Positions 33,731-42,900 of a stretch of DNA of 64,000 bases are shown here, piece after piece; position 1 is the first letter of the stretch; each line of letters begins with the position of its first letter. The position numbers were made by a program, and so were the translations under genes. The notes under the pieces are model-generated. The model saw nothing but the letters and a program-made list of their open reading frames with translations, was not told the DNA's origin and searched no databases. This stretch comes from Mycobacterium paraterrae (GTDB lineage: Bacteria > Actinomycetota > Actinomycetes > Mycobacteriales > Mycobacteriaceae): positions 1,302,001 through 1,366,000 of the forward strand of contig NZ_CP092488.2 of assembly GCF_022430545.2 (NCBI RefSeq), in the 5' to 3' direction.

Positions 33731-35692
33731 GTGCGGGTGACCGAGACGCAGACGCAGGCACCGTCGTATCCACCCTCGAAAGAGTTTGTCGCGCAGGCAA
33801 ATGCCCACGATGACCTGTACGAACGCGCCGAACAGGACCGGCTGGCGTTCTGGGCCGAGCAGGCCAACCGGCTGACGTGGGCCACCCCGTTCTCGGAGGT
33901 GCTGGACTGGTCGGCGCGGCCGTTTGCCAAATGGTTCACAGGCGGCCAACTGAACGTCACCTACAACTGCGTGGACCGCCACGTCGAGGCCGGCAACGGC
34001 GACCGGGTCGCCATCCACTGGGAGGGCGAGCGGATCGGCGACGATCGCACCCTGACCTACCGCGATCTGCTCGCCGAGGTGAGCAAGGCCGCCAACGCGC
34101 TGACCGGTCTCGGCCTGGTCGCTGGCGACCGTGTCGCGATCTACTTGCCGATGATCCCCGAAGCGATCGTCGCGATCCTGGCCTGCGCACGACTCGGCGT
34201 GCTGCACAGCGTGGTGTTCGCCGGGTTCACCGCTACCGCCCTCGGCGCCCGCATCGACGACGCCAAGGCCAAGGTCGTGATCACGGCTGACGGTCAATTC
34301 CGCCGCGGCAAGCCCGCCCCGCTGAAAGAAGCCGCCGACCATGCGGTGGCGGGCGCCGACTCCGTCGAGCACGTGTTGGTGGTCAAGCGGACCGGCGCCG
34401 ACATCCCGTGGACCGACGGGCGCGACGTGTGGTGGCACGATGTCGTCGACTCGGCGTCACCGGAGCACCAGCCCGAAGCGTTCGACGCCGAACACCCGCT
34501 GTTCCTGCTGTACACCTCGGGCACCACAGGTAAGCCCAAGGGCATCGTCCACACCAGCGGCGGATACCTCACGCAGGCGTCCTACACGCACTACTACATC
34601 TTCGACATCAAGCCCGAATCCGATGTGTTCTGGTGCACCGCCGACATCGGCTGGGTGACCGGCCACACCTACGGCGTGTACGGTCCGCTGTCCAACGGTG
34701 TCACGCAGATCATCTACGAGGGCACACCCGATACACCCGACCAGCACCGGCATTTCCAGATCATCGAAAAGTACGGCGTCACAATCTATTACACCGCTCC
34801 GACAATGATCCGGACGTTCATGAAGTGGGGCCGCGAGATTCCCGACTCGCATGACCTGTCCAGCCTGCGGCTGCTCGGCACGGTCGGCGAGCCGATCAAC
34901 CCCGAAGCGTGGCGCTGGTATCGACGAGTGATCGGCCGCGACAGCGTTCCTATCGTGGACACCTGGTGGCAGACCGAGACCGGTGCCGCAATGATTTCCC
35001 CGCTGCCCGGGGTCGCCGCGGCCAAACCTGGTTCGGCGATGCGTCCGCTGCCGGGCATCTCGGCAAAGATCGTCGACGACAACGGCAAACAGCTCGAGCC
35101 GCCCTCCTCCGACGAGGGCGAGCACACCAGCGGCTACCTCGTGCTCGATCAGCCGTGGCCGTCCATGCTGCGCGGCATCTGGGGTGACGACGAGCGCTTC
35201 CGTGAGACTTATTGGTCGAAGTTTCCCGAGCAGGGCTGGTACTTCGCCGGCGACGGCGCCCGCTACGACGTCGACGGAGCCATTTGGATCCTGGGCCGCA
35301 TCGACGACGTGATGAATGTGTCGGGCCACCGCATCTCCACCGCAGAGGTGGAGTCGGCCTTGGTCGGCCACGCCGCCGTGGTCGAAGCCGCGGTGGTCGG
35401 TGCGACCGACGACACCACCGGTCAGGCCATCTGCGCGTTCGTCGTGCTGCAAGCCGACCATGCCGAGACGACTGGCCCGGAGATCATCAACGAGCTGCGC
35501 GCAGAGGTGGCCCGGACGATCTCACCGATCGCCCGGCCGCGCGAACTGCACGTGGTGCCCGAGCTGCCGAAGACCCGCAGCGGCAAGATCATGCGGCGCC
35601 TGCTGCGCGACATCGCCGAGAAGCGCGATCTCGGCGACACCTCGACGCTGCTGGACCCGGGTGTGTTCGACGCGATCCGCGCTGCTCAGTGA
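33731..35692 (+). CDS. acs: Acetyl-CoA synthetase
   Basis: 653 residues, AMP-forming. Signature LLYTSGTTGKPKGI at about 257, adenylate-binding WWQTETG at about 415, GRIDDVMNVSGHRISTAEVE at about 523, and the acetylatable lysine motif PKTRSGKIMRR at about 618. It converts acetate, ATP and CoA to acetyl-CoA. In mycobacteria that lysine is acetylated by a cAMP-dependent acetyltransferase, tying it to cAMP signalling. Start GTG 33731; GTG 33737 is equally possible. Confidence 0.96.
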   Translation: MRVTETQTQAPSYPPSKEFVAQANAHDDLYERAEQDRLAFWAEQANRLTWATPFSEVLDWSARPFAKWFTGGQLNVTYNCVDRHVEAGNGDRVAIHWEGERIGDDRTLTYRDLLAEVSKAANALTGLGLVAGDRVAIYLPMIPEAIVAILACARLGVLHSVVFAGFTATALGARIDDAKAKVVITADGQFRRGKPAPLKEAADHAVAGADSVEHVLVVKRTGADIPWTDGRDVWWHDVVDSASPEHQPEAFDAEHPLFLLYTSGTTGKPKGIVHTSGGYLTQASYTHYYIFDIKPESDVFWCTADIGWVTGHTYGVYGPLSNGVTQIIYEGTPDTPDQHRHFQIIEKYGVTIYYTAPTMIRTFMKWGREIPDSHDLSSLRLLGTVGEPINPEAWRWYRRVIGRDSVPIVDTWWQTETGAAMISPLPGVAAAKPGSAMRPLPGISAKIVDDNGKQLEPPSSDEGEHTSGYLVLDQPWPSMLRGIWGDDERFRETYWSKFPEQGWYFAGDGARYDVDGAIWILGRIDDVMNVSGHRISTAEVESALVGHAAVVEAAVVGATDDTTGQAICAFVVLQADHAETTGPEIINELRAEVARTISPIARPRELHVVPELPKTRSGKIMRRLLRDIAEKRDLGDTSTLLDPGVFDAIRAAQ

Positions 35693-35711
35693 ACTAGACC
35701 GGGCTCGGTGA

Positions 35712-36410
35712 CTACGCCGGGATCGGGACGAAGCCGGCGCCAGGACGGTTCTTGGCAGCGAGGTCGGCTAAGTCGGCATTGATCGACTGCACCACCGCCG
35801 GCGTATGCAGCGGTATGTACTTGATGACGCAGACCGGCAGGTTGTCGCTGAAGGCGCCATGGATCATGCCGACCAGTTGGTCGTTGACGGTCACCGGGGC
35901 ACCCGAGTCGCCAGGCTGCCCGCAGACCTGCATGAGGATCGTGCCGGGATCCTGGCCCGGACCCCAGGTGACGCCGCACGAGTTGCCAGTGGTGCGGCCC
36001 TGCTTGCAAGCGATCTGGCCGGACCCCGGGTCGGGCCCGATGCCGTTGATCGCGAAGCCGCCGAAGTTGGCCTGCGGCAACACCTTCGCCTTATCGAACT
36101 GAATGACCGCGTAGTCGAGCGCGTCGTTGCCCGACACCATCGTGCCCACGTTGCCGCGGTTCTTTGCGGCCTCGGCAGCGACCACCGCGCCCGGGCCACC
36201 GCAGTGGGCCGAGGTGAATCCGATCAGGTCGCCCTTGGGATCGGTGCCGATGGTGGTCAGCGTGCACAGGGTGTCGCCGTTGACGAGGATGCCGGCTCCC
36301 CCGCCGAGCGGAATGCGGTCGTCGGCGCACGCGGCTCCTGGCAGGCCGATTGCGCCTGCCACGGCCACGGCCGTCACACCCACGAGCAGCCGACGGCACA
36401 TCATCTGCAA
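35712..36410 (-). CDS. Secreted chymotrypsin-like serine protease (Rv3668c type)
   Basis: 232 residues with an N-terminal signal peptide (LLVGVTAVAVAGAIGLPGAA). The catalytic triad is visible: His in TSAHCGGPG, Asp in ALDYAVIQF, Ser in GQPGDSGAPV. Conserved cysteines (HCGG, IACKQG, NSCGV, QVCGQ) suggest disulphides. It acts outside the membrane; substrate unknown. The TTG at 36410 has GGGAG at good spacing; the ATG at 36404 is the alternative start. Confidence 0.87.
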   Translation of the reverse strand: MQMMCRRLLVGVTAVAVAGAIGLPGAACADDRIPLGGGAGILVNGDTLCTLTTIGTDPKGDLIGFTSAHCGGPGAVVAAEAAKNRGNVGTMVSGNDALDYAVIQFDKAKVLPQANFGGFAINGIGPDPGSGQIACKQGRTTGNSCGVTWGPGQDPGTILMQVCGQPGDSGAPVTVNDQLVGMIHGAFSDNLPVCVIKYIPLHTPAVVQSINADLADLAAKNRPGAGFVPIPA

Positions 36411-36597
36411 GGCGGTTTTCTCCCGTCGGCAAAATGGGCACGCTCAATGAACGTCGCGCCATTCTAGCTCTCTCAATGCCCTGCGAGGCCGATCCGCAAA
36501 CTGCCTTGCCTCGTCTGGCATCGGGCCCGCGTGGCACGATGAATTGCGACCGACCGCGCGTCCCCTGACCGACAGAGCCATCCCGGAAGGACCGTCT

Positions 36598-37125
36598 GTG
36601 AGCAAGTCAGATCGAAAGAACGGCAACCAGCGCGCTGACGGCGTTCCCGGCACGCTGACCACCATTCCGCTGACCGATCCGCACGCTCTGTCCGCCGAGC
36701 CGTCGATCGGCGAGCTGGTCAAAGAGGCTACCGCGCAGATGTCGACGCTGGTGCGCGCCGAGGTCGAACTGGCTCGCGCCGAAATCACCCGCGACGTCAA
36801 GAAGGGCCTCACCGGCAGCGTCTTCTTCATTGCCGCGCTCGTGGTGCTGTTCTACTCGACGTTCTTCTTTTTCTTCTTCTTGGCCGAGCTGCTGGACAAC
36901 TGGCTGTGGCGCTGGGCGGCGTATCTGATCGTGTTCGGGATCATGGTGGTGACGACCGGCGTGTTGGCGTTACTCGGATTCCTCAACGTGCGACGCATCC
37001 GCGGCCCGCAGCAGACGATCGAATCGGTGAAGGAAGCCCGGTCGGCGTTCACACCGGGCCATGACAAGCCCGCGGCGCCGGCGCTGAACCAGGGCGGTAC
37101 GCCCGCCGATCCCTCGGGTTGGTAG
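36598..37125 (+). CDS. Phage-holin-superfamily membrane protein (DUF1469, Rv3669 type)
   Basis: 175 residues. GTG 36598 is chosen with GGAAGG upstream. An amphipathic region (LVKEATAQMSTLVRAEVELA at about 40-60) precedes two TM helices (SVFFIAALVVLFYSTFFFFF and AAYLIVFGIMVVTTGVLALL). The putative actinobacterial holin III family has unknown function. The stop directly abuts the ephE start, so the two genes form an operon. Confidence 0.8.
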   Translation: MSKSDRKNGNQRADGVPGTLTTIPLTDPHALSAEPSIGELVKEATAQMSTLVRAEVELARAEITRDVKKGLTGSVFFIAALVVLFYSTFFFFFFLAELLDNWLWRWAAYLIVFGIMVVTTGVLALLGFLNVRRIRGPQQTIESVKEARSAFTPGHDKPAAPALNQGGTPADPSGW

Positions 37126-38085
37126 ATGGCCCCACCAGATCCGTCGGTCACCCGGATCGACGGTCCGTGGCGTCATATGGACGTGCACGCCAACGGGATT
37201 CGGTTCCACGTCGTCGAAGCGGTTCCGGTCGATCTGGACGTTCCGCCGACGTCGCTGCCCCTGGTGATCATGCTGCACGGCTTCGGCTCGTTCTGGTGGT
37301 CGTGGCGTCATCAGTTGCGCGGCCTCAGCGGGGCCCGGGTGGTTGCGGTAGACCTACGAGGCTACGGCGGCAGCGACAAGCCGCCGCGCGGCTATGACGG
37401 CTGGACCCTGGCCGGTGACACCGCGGGACTGATCCGCGCGCTGGGGCACTCGTCGGCGACGCTGGTCGGCCATGCCGATGGCGGGCTGGTGTGCTGGGCC
37501 ACCTCGGTGTTGCATTCGCGACAAGTGCGCGCCATCGCGGTGATCAGCTCGCCGCACCCGGCCGCGCTGCGCCGATCGGCGCTGACCCGTCGAGACCAGG
37601 GCCGGGCACTGCTGCCGTCGCTTTTGCGCTACCAGGTGCCGATGTGGCCTGAGCGCGTCCTGACCCGTCACCACGGCAGTGCGCTCGAACAGTTGGTCCG
37701 CAGTCGGGCAGGCGCGGAATGGCTTGCGTCAGAAGACTTTTCCAAGACAATCGGTCACCTGCGGCAGGCCGTCCAGATCCGGTACGCGGCACACTGTGCA
37801 CTGGAATACCAACGCTGGGCGGTGCGCAGTCAATTGCGCGAAGAAGGCCGGCGCTTCATGCGGCTGATGAGCCGCCCGTTCGGCATCCCGATGCTGCATG
37901 TCCACGGCGACGAGGATCCTTACGTGCTGGCCGATCCGGTGGAGCGAACGCAGCGCTACGCTCCCCACGGCCGATACGTATCAGTAGCGGGCGCAGGCCA
38001 TTTCAGTCACGAGGAGAAGCCGGACGAGGTCAACGGTCACCTGTCGAGGTTTCTCGACCGGGTTTACCGCTCGCCGCTCAACTGA
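37126..38085 (+). CDS. ephE: Epoxide-hydrolase-like alpha/beta hydrolase
   Basis: 319 residues. Oxyanion-region HGFGSFWWSW at about 48, nucleophile elbow VGHADGG at about 114 with Asp as nucleophile as in epoxide hydrolases, acid-region HGDEDPYV, and base histidine in AGAGHFSHEEKP. No signal peptide. Corresponds to EphE (Rv3670) by position; substrate not known. It overlaps the convergent marP gene by 8 bp. Confidence 0.88.
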   Translation: MAPPDPSVTRIDGPWRHMDVHANGIRFHVVEAVPVDLDVPPTSLPLVIMLHGFGSFWWSWRHQLRGLSGARVVAVDLRGYGGSDKPPRGYDGWTLAGDTAGLIRALGHSSATLVGHADGGLVCWATSVLHSRQVRAIAVISSPHPAALRRSALTRRDQGRALLPSLLRYQVPMWPERVLTRHHGSALEQLVRSRAGAEWLASEDFSKTIGHLRQAVQIRYAAHCALEYQRWAVRSQLREEGRRFMRLMSRPFGIPMLHVHGDEDPYVLADPVERTQRYAPHGRYVSVAGAGHFSHEEKPDEVNGHLSRFLDRVYRSPLN

Positions 38086-39268
38086 CGCACTCACCGGTGG
38101 GCACCGCCGCGGTGTCGCCAATGTGCGACAGCTGTGCCGCCACTTCTTTGGCCGTCAGCACGAAACCGGTGTCGTTGTCGTCGACCGCCGCACCGAATAC
38201 GACACCGATCACCTGCCCGTCGAGGTTGATCAACGGCCCACCCGAATTGCCTTGTTCCACATTGGCTCTGACGGTGTAAACCTCGCGGTTGATGGTCGCC
38301 TTGCGGTAAATGTCAGGTCCATTCAGCTCGATCAGCTCCCGAACCCTGGCCGGCGTCGCCATGAATCCGCCGCCACCCGGGTAACCCATCACGATGCCTT
38401 CGGTGCCCGAGGTCACCGGGGCGCTGGCGAAGGACAGCGGCCCAGCCGGCAGGTGCGGTACCGAAAGAATGGCGATGTCGACGGTCGGGTCGTAGGACAC
38501 CACGGTCGCGTCGTACGGGTTGCCGCTCGCCTCGACCGTGACGTTGTTCGATCCGGCGACGACGTGCGCATTGGTCATCACGCGGTCAGGTGAGAGCACA
38601 AAACCACTGCCCTCCAACACTTTCGAGCAGCTCGGCGCGATCGCACGGATCTTCACCACGCTCGGCTCGGTGCTCGCGACCACGGGGTTTTTGGCCAGCG
38701 CCGAATCGGGAGCCGCCACCGCCACCACCGGTGTCCGACTGAACGGCTCGAGCACCTGCGGCAGGCCCGAGGTGTCCAGCAGGGCCGACAGCCGCTTGGG
38801 CACGGTCTTGAGCCACTCCGGCGCGTAGTCGTTGACTTCGCCGAGCACCCGTGAACCACGCACTGCCGCAGCGAGACTCGGCTGTCCCGCGGACGACGTC
38901 AACGGGGTCGCCAGCAACCACGCCGCCACCAGCACCACCACCAGCTGAACCGCCACGCCGACCAACGAGTCGAGGAACCGGACCGAGGTGCTGTGGATCG
39001 CGCCGCGCACCGCGCGGCCCAGCACCACACCGGCGACCTCGCCCACGACCACCAGCGCCAGGATCAGAAACAGCGCGGCGAACAACTTAGCCCGAGGCGC
39101 GGCGACGTGCGCAACCAGGTGCGGGGCCAACAGGACACCGGCGATCGCCCCGAGCAACACGCCCACGAACGACAGCACCGACCCGAGCGCACCCGAACGC
39201 CACCCCGAGACCGCCGCGATGAACGCGACCGCCAGCACCGCGATGTCCAACCACTGTGAGGGGCTCAT
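38078..39268 (-). CDS. marP: Membrane-bound acid-resistance serine protease MarP
   Basis: 396 residues from ATG 39268 (MSPSQWLDIAVL), the same length as Rv3671c. Four N-terminal TM helices (about 5-130, CvpA-like) anchor a periplasmic trypsin-like domain: His in TNAHVVAG, Asp in DPTVDIAILS, Ser in EQGNSGGPLI. Cysteines in APSCSK and the C-terminal TGECVS match the activating disulphide of MarP. It is needed for pH homeostasis in acid and cleaves peptidoglycan hydrolase RipA. Confidence 0.95.
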   Translation of the reverse strand: MSPSQWLDIAVLAVAFIAAVSGWRSGALGSVLSFVGVLLGAIAGVLLAPHLVAHVAAPRAKLFAALFLILALVVVGEVAGVVLGRAVRGAIHSTSVRFLDSLVGVAVQLVVVLVAAWLLATPLTSSAGQPSLAAAVRGSRVLGEVNDYAPEWLKTVPKRLSALLDTSGLPQVLEPFSRTPVVAVAAPDSALAKNPVVASTEPSVVKIRAIAPSCSKVLEGSGFVLSPDRVMTNAHVVAGSNNVTVEASGNPYDATVVSYDPTVDIAILSVPHLPAGPLSFASAPVTSGTEGIVMGYPGGGGFMATPARVRELIELNGPDIYRKATINREVYTVRANVEQGNSGGPLINLDGQVIGVVFGAAVDDNDTGFVLTAKEVAAQLSHIGDTAAVPTGECVS

Positions 39269-39296
39269 CCAGCATCTTTCTCGTCGCCGACCAGAG

Positions 39297-39345
39297 TCAT
39301 TTGCGTCGCTCCTCCTCATATGCGCCGCTATTGCGGCGCACGATC
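39297..39345 (-). repeat. Single MIRU-like element at the NUDIX gene end
   Basis: On the minus strand GCGCCGCAATAGCGGCGC is followed by ATGAGGAGGAGCGACGC and ATGA, the same core as the 27.8-kb and 44.4-kb repeats. It overlaps the last codons and stop of the NUDIX gene and precedes marP. Confidence 0.6.
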
Positions 39346-40136
39346 GGGTCGCCGACGCGCGCCATCGCCTCGTCGAGCTCGCGAATGTCGCCGGCGTCCC
39401 AGGGCTCAGCCCAGCCGGCAACGTCCAGCATCGCGGAAATCACCTGACCGGTGAAACCCCAGACCAGCATTTCGTTGAGCAGGAACGCGGGCCCGGCGAA
39501 GCGGCGGCTGAGGGTGCGGCGGTACACCATCAGCCGGTTGGCGGGATTGATGAAGGCACGGACGGGAACCCGGGCCACGATTGCGGTTTCGGCCTGATCC
39601 ACCACCGCCACCGGCCCCGGGTCCGGCGAATACGCCAGCACCGGGACGACGTGAAAACCTGACGGAGCGATGAACGTTCGCTCCATCGTGACCAGGGGAT
39701 GCAGTCGGGCGGTGTCGATGCCGGTCTCTTCGCGCGCCTCGCGCAGCGCGGTAGCCACCGGTCCGTCGTCGTCCGGGTCGGCGGCGCCGCCCGGGAAGGC
39801 GGCCTGGCCGGCGTGGTGGCGCAGCGACGCGGCCCGCACGGTCAGCAGTAGATCGGCATCGTCGGGCAGCGCATGGGGTGCGGCGCCGTCTGGCTCTGCC
39901 GCCGCCGGGCCGGAGAAGAGCACCAGCACTGCAGCGTCACGTCCCTTGGTGCCGGACAGCGCCTTCGAAGCGGTCACCATGGCCAGCACGTCGGCGGGCA
40001 GCCGCCGCTTGAAGGCATCGGGGATCTCGGCGACATTGTCGACCAGCGGTCGCAGCCAGGGCGGCCCGAGTTCGGGTGTCAACAGATCGGTCCCGCCGGC
40101 GCGGTCAAGGCGCTGGGAACTGCCGCCTCCGGTCAC
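39297..40136 (-). CDS. NUDIX hydrolase, CoA pyrophosphatase-like (Rv3672c)
   Basis: 279 residues. Nudix box at about 120-142: GGAADPDDDG then ALREAREETGI. Upstream HHAGQAAFPGG fits the NudL/CoA-pyrophosphatase signature. It would hydrolyse CoA or related nucleotides. The start overlaps the thioredoxin-like gene stop by 4 bp. The last codons (EEERRK) fall in a MIRU-like sequence. Confidence 0.87.
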   Translation of the reverse strand: MTGGGSSQRLDRAGGTDLLTPELGPPWLRPLVDNVAEIPDAFKRRLPADVLAMVTASKALSGTKGRDAAVLVLFSGPAAAEPDGAAPHALPDDADLLLTVRAASLRHHAGQAAFPGGAADPDDDGPVATALREAREETGIDTARLHPLVTMERTFIAPSGFHVVPVLAYSPDPGPVAVVDQAETAIVARVPVRAFINPANRLMVYRRTLSRRFAGPAFLLNEMLVWGFTGQVISAMLDVAGWAEPWDAGDIRELDEAMARVGDPIVRRNSGAYEEERRK

Positions 40137-40792
40137 GGGCGCCCCCTTCGCGCATCCAGCCGCCCGACCGCGTCGGCAATCTCGTCCGCGGTCGCGAAAG
40201 CGCGGGGCAGCGTTTTGGCAACGCTACCGTCCGAGTCCAACACGACCGTCGCGGGCATGACGTTCGGCACCTGCAGCGCCGCCGCCACTCGGCGGGCGCC
40301 ATCCTGCAGCGTCGGAAGGTGGACGCCGAGTTCGGCCAGCCGGATCAGGGCCGCGGTCTCGTTCTCGTCCTGGTGCACGGTCACCACGCTCACATCGGGG
40401 CCGATTCGACGCTGATACTCCGCCATCGCGGGAAGTTCGGCGGCGCACGGTCCACACCAATAGGCCCAGAGGTTGAGCACCACGGGGTGGCCGGCCAGCG
40501 CCGGCCCGACGTGGACTGTCGAACCGTCCGCCGCGCAGTCGACCGTCACTGCCTGCAGCGCGACCGAGCCAGGCTGTCCGGCGGGACGTGGGCACGGGGC
40601 CAGGTCCGCCCGCTGCCGAGGCCCCGCAAGCGCCGCCGCGGTGTCGGCGTCGCGGTGCTCGCGGGCGGAAACCGTCGCTGGAGCGGCGGACGGCTGCGAC
40701 GTGTGGCGCAGCGCCATCGCCAGAGCCACGACCAACGCCGCGACCAGGACCAGGACCGCCATGGTCCAGCGGGCGCTTCGGGTGGTCGGCAC
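40133..40792 (-). CDS. Membrane-anchored thioredoxin-like (TlpA/ResA-type) protein (Rv3673c)
   Basis: 219 residues from GTG 40792. One N-terminal TM helix (MAVLVLVAALVVALAMAL) anchors an extracytoplasmic thioredoxin fold with the active site WCGPC (NLWAYWCGPCAAELPAM at about 115). ATG 40762 is an alternative start. Such proteins reduce disulphides, often in cytochrome c maturation. It sits 8 bp after nth and overlaps the NUDIX gene. Confidence 0.88.
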   Translation of the reverse strand: MPTTRSARWTMAVLVLVAALVVALAMALRHTSQPSAAPATVSAREHRDADTAAALAGPRQRADLAPCPRPAGQPGSVALQAVTVDCAADGSTVHVGPALAGHPVVLNLWAYWCGPCAAELPAMAEYQRRIGPDVSVVTVHQDENETAALIRLAELGVHLPTLQDGARRVAAALQVPNVMPATVVLDSDGSVAKTLPRAFATADEIADAVGRLDARRGRP

Positions 40793-40800
40793 GAGAGGTC

Positions 40801-41607
40801 TTAAAGCCCGGCCATCGCAAGGAGGTGCTCGGCCTCCGGACCCGTGACCAGCGCGGCGGCGATCTCCGGCTCGGTGGGCCCGGTCCCGTAGGACGGGCAG
40901 TCCTTGGCCAGCACGCAGACACCGCAGGCCGGCTTGCGGGCATGGCACACCCGGCGGCCGTGGAAGATCACGCGGTGGCTGAGCAGCGTCCACTCCTTGC
41001 GTTCGATCAGCCCGCCGATCGCATGTTCGACCTTGACCGGATCTTCCTCGGTGGTCCACCCCCAGCGGCGCACCAATCGGCCGAAATGGGTGTCGACGGT
41101 AATTCCAGGAACGTCGAACGCGTTGCCGAGGATGACGTTCGCGGTCTTGCGGCCGACGCCCGGCAGGGTCACGAGCTCTTCCATGGTATTGGGCAGTTCG
41201 CCGTCGAAGCGCTCCATCAACGCTTGACCGAGGCCAATCAACGACGTCGCTTTATTGTGAAAAAAACCGGTCGGCCGAATGAGAGTTTCGAGTTCTTCCC
41301 GGTCGGCTTGGGCATAGTCCAGCGCGGTTCGGTAACGGAGGAACAGCGCCGGGGTGGTCAGGTTCACCCGCTTGTCGGTGCTCTGCGCGGACAGGATCGT
41401 CGCCACCGCCAACTCCAGGGGTGTGGTGAAGTCCAGTTCACAGTGCGCGTCCGGAAACGCTTCTGCCAGTTTGCGATTCATCCGCCGCGCCCTACGTACC
41501 AGGCCGGTTCGAGTCTCCGATGCGAAGCGCCGGGCAACGGCCGCGGAGGGCCCCGCCGGACTTTTGACGACCTTGGCGGCGGCCTTGGCTGGCTTGCCCA
41601 TTGTCAC
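40801..41607 (-). CDS. nth: Endonuclease III (base-excision repair glycosylase/AP lyase)
   Basis: 268 residues. Helix-hairpin-helix LPGVGRKTANVILG with catalytic Lys, catalytic Asp in VDTHFGRL, and the C-terminal 4Fe-4S motif C-x6-C-x2-C-x5-C (CHARKPACGVCVLAKDC). A basic N-terminal extension of 40 residues is usual in mycobacteria. It removes oxidised pyrimidines from DNA. First gene of the nth-TlpA-like-NUDIX-marP run. Confidence 0.95.
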   Translation of the reverse strand: MTMGKPAKAAAKVVKSPAGPSAAVARRFASETRTGLVRRARRMNRKLAEAFPDAHCELDFTTPLELAVATILSAQSTDKRVNLTTPALFLRYRTALDYAQADREELETLIRPTGFFHNKATSLIGLGQALMERFDGELPNTMEELVTLPGVGRKTANVILGNAFDVPGITVDTHFGRLVRRWGWTTEEDPVKVEHAIGGLIERKEWTLLSHRVIFHGRRVCHARKPACGVCVLAKDCPSYGTGPTEPEIAAALVTGPEAEHLLAMAGL

Positions 41608-41667
41608 CCCAACGACAGTACTGATTTGTGATCCCGCTGAGACCTTAGCCGTGTTTACTTGCTGCTT

Positions 41668-42048
41668 GTGTCCTGGTTGCTAGTTGCATTCACCCCGGGG
41701 TTGCTAATGCTGGCAACTTTCGGGCTTGAACGGCTTGAAGCGGGCTTGGAGAAAGACACAGTTACCGCAACTGATGTCGCCGAATTTCTCAAGCAGGCCG
41801 AGCCGGCAGATGTGCGCACATTGGCCCGGGAAGGAATGCCCGAGGCGCTGGACTGTTTGCACCGCCGGATGGCCCGGGCCGCCGGCGAGGCGCCTTATTT
41901 GCCCAGCCGTGATGAGCCGCCCACCGATCCTTTACTACTGGCAGCCGTCGCGTCGGCGGCTGACCAACCGGCTATAGCCCGCCAACGGCATCAGCATTCG
42001 CAGTCGAATCGGCAATTTGCACCGCCTCGGCATGCCAATCGTGTGTAG
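41668..42048 (+). CDS. Small membrane protein (Rv3675 type)
   Basis: 126 residues from GTG 41668, chosen because homologues begin at SWLLVAFTPGLLMLATFGLE; a TTG at 41659 is possible. One N-terminal TM helix, then a helical region (TATDVAEFLKQAEPADVRTL) and a His/Gln/Arg-rich tail. Unknown function; it sits before crp as in M. tuberculosis. Confidence 0.7.
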   Translation: MSWLLVAFTPGLLMLATFGLERLEAGLEKDTVTATDVAEFLKQAEPADVRTLAREGMPEALDCLHRRMARAAGEAPYLPSRDEPPTDPLLLAAVASAADQPAIARQRHQHSQSNRQFAPPRHANRV

Positions 42049-42140
42049 CGTTGGCACGTCTAGCCAAAGGCCAACCTTTTAGACTCGGCATGCACAGCCG
42101 TGCCGACTGAACATTTTTCTTCAATAGCCGAAGGGGAAAC

Positions 42141-42815
42141 GTGGACGAGATCCTGGCGCGCGCCGGAATCTTCCAGGGGGTGGAACCGAGCGCCGTCGCC
42201 GCGCTGACCAAGCAGCTGCAACCCGTCGACTTCCCACGCGGACACACGGTTTTCGCCGAGGGTGAGCCCGGCGACCGGCTCTACATCATCATCTCCGGGA
42301 AGGTGAAGATCGGCCGGCGTTCGCCGGACGGGCGGGAGAACCTGCTGACGATCATGGGCCCGTCCGACATGTTCGGCGAGCTGTCGATCTTCGACCCCGG
42401 TCCCCGTACCTCCAGCGCGACCACCATTACCGAGGTACGCGCGGTGTCGATGGACCGCGACGCGCTGCGCGCCTGGATCGCCGACCGACCCGAGATCGCC
42501 GAGCAGTTGCTGAGGGTGTTGGCTCGCCGGTTGCGTCGCACGAACAACAACCTCGCCGACCTGATCTTCACCGACGTCCCCGGGCGCGTGGCCAAGCAGC
42601 TGCTGCAGTTGGCGCAGCGATTCGGCACCCAGGAGGGCGGCGCGATGCGGGTCACCCACGACCTGACGCAGGAAGAGATCGCCCAGCTCGTCGGCGCCTC
42701 TCGCGAGACGGTGAACAAGGCGCTGGCCGACTTCGCCCACCGCGGCTGGATCCGCTTGGAGGGCAAGAGCGTGCTGATCTCAGACTCCGAACGATTGGCC
42801 AGGCGCGCCCGCTAG
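42141..42815 (+). CDS. crp: cAMP receptor protein (CRP)
   Basis: 224 residues. cAMP-binding domain with GDRLYIIISGKVKIGRR and the phosphate-binding cassette FGELSIFDPGPRTSSATT; C-terminal helix-turn-helix TQEEIAQLVGASRETVNKAL. It is a global transcription factor responding to cAMP made by cyclases such as the one at 0.2-1.8 kb. GTG start with AAGGGG upstream. Identical in length to M. tuberculosis CRP (Rv3676). Confidence 0.96.
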   Translation: MDEILARAGIFQGVEPSAVAALTKQLQPVDFPRGHTVFAEGEPGDRLYIIISGKVKIGRRSPDGRENLLTIMGPSDMFGELSIFDPGPRTSSATTITEVRAVSMDRDALRAWIADRPEIAEQLLRVLARRLRRTNNNLADLIFTDVPGRVAKQLLQLAQRFGTQEGGAMRVTHDLTQEEIAQLVGASRETVNKALADFAHRGWIRLEGKSVLISDSERLARRAR

Positions 42816-42831
42816 CGCTACGCCCCCTTGC

Positions 42832-42863
42832 CGCCAAACAGAAGCCATGGCTGCGGTTTGGCG
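42832..42863. terminator. Bidirectional hairpin between convergent crp and lactamase-fold genes
   Basis: CGCCAAAC and GTTTGGCG flank a 16-nt loop in the 85-bp gap between the two convergent genes, the expected place for a shared terminator. No T-tract. Confidence 0.5.
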
Positions 42864-42900
42864 CCCGGGCACGACCCTGGCTTCCGTCTCGCGGCGTTCG

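Noticed and set aside
42049..42140. CRP-type TGTGA-N6-TCACA site in front of crp
   Set aside because: Only partial half-sites (GTGT, GCAC) are seen; not good enough to call.
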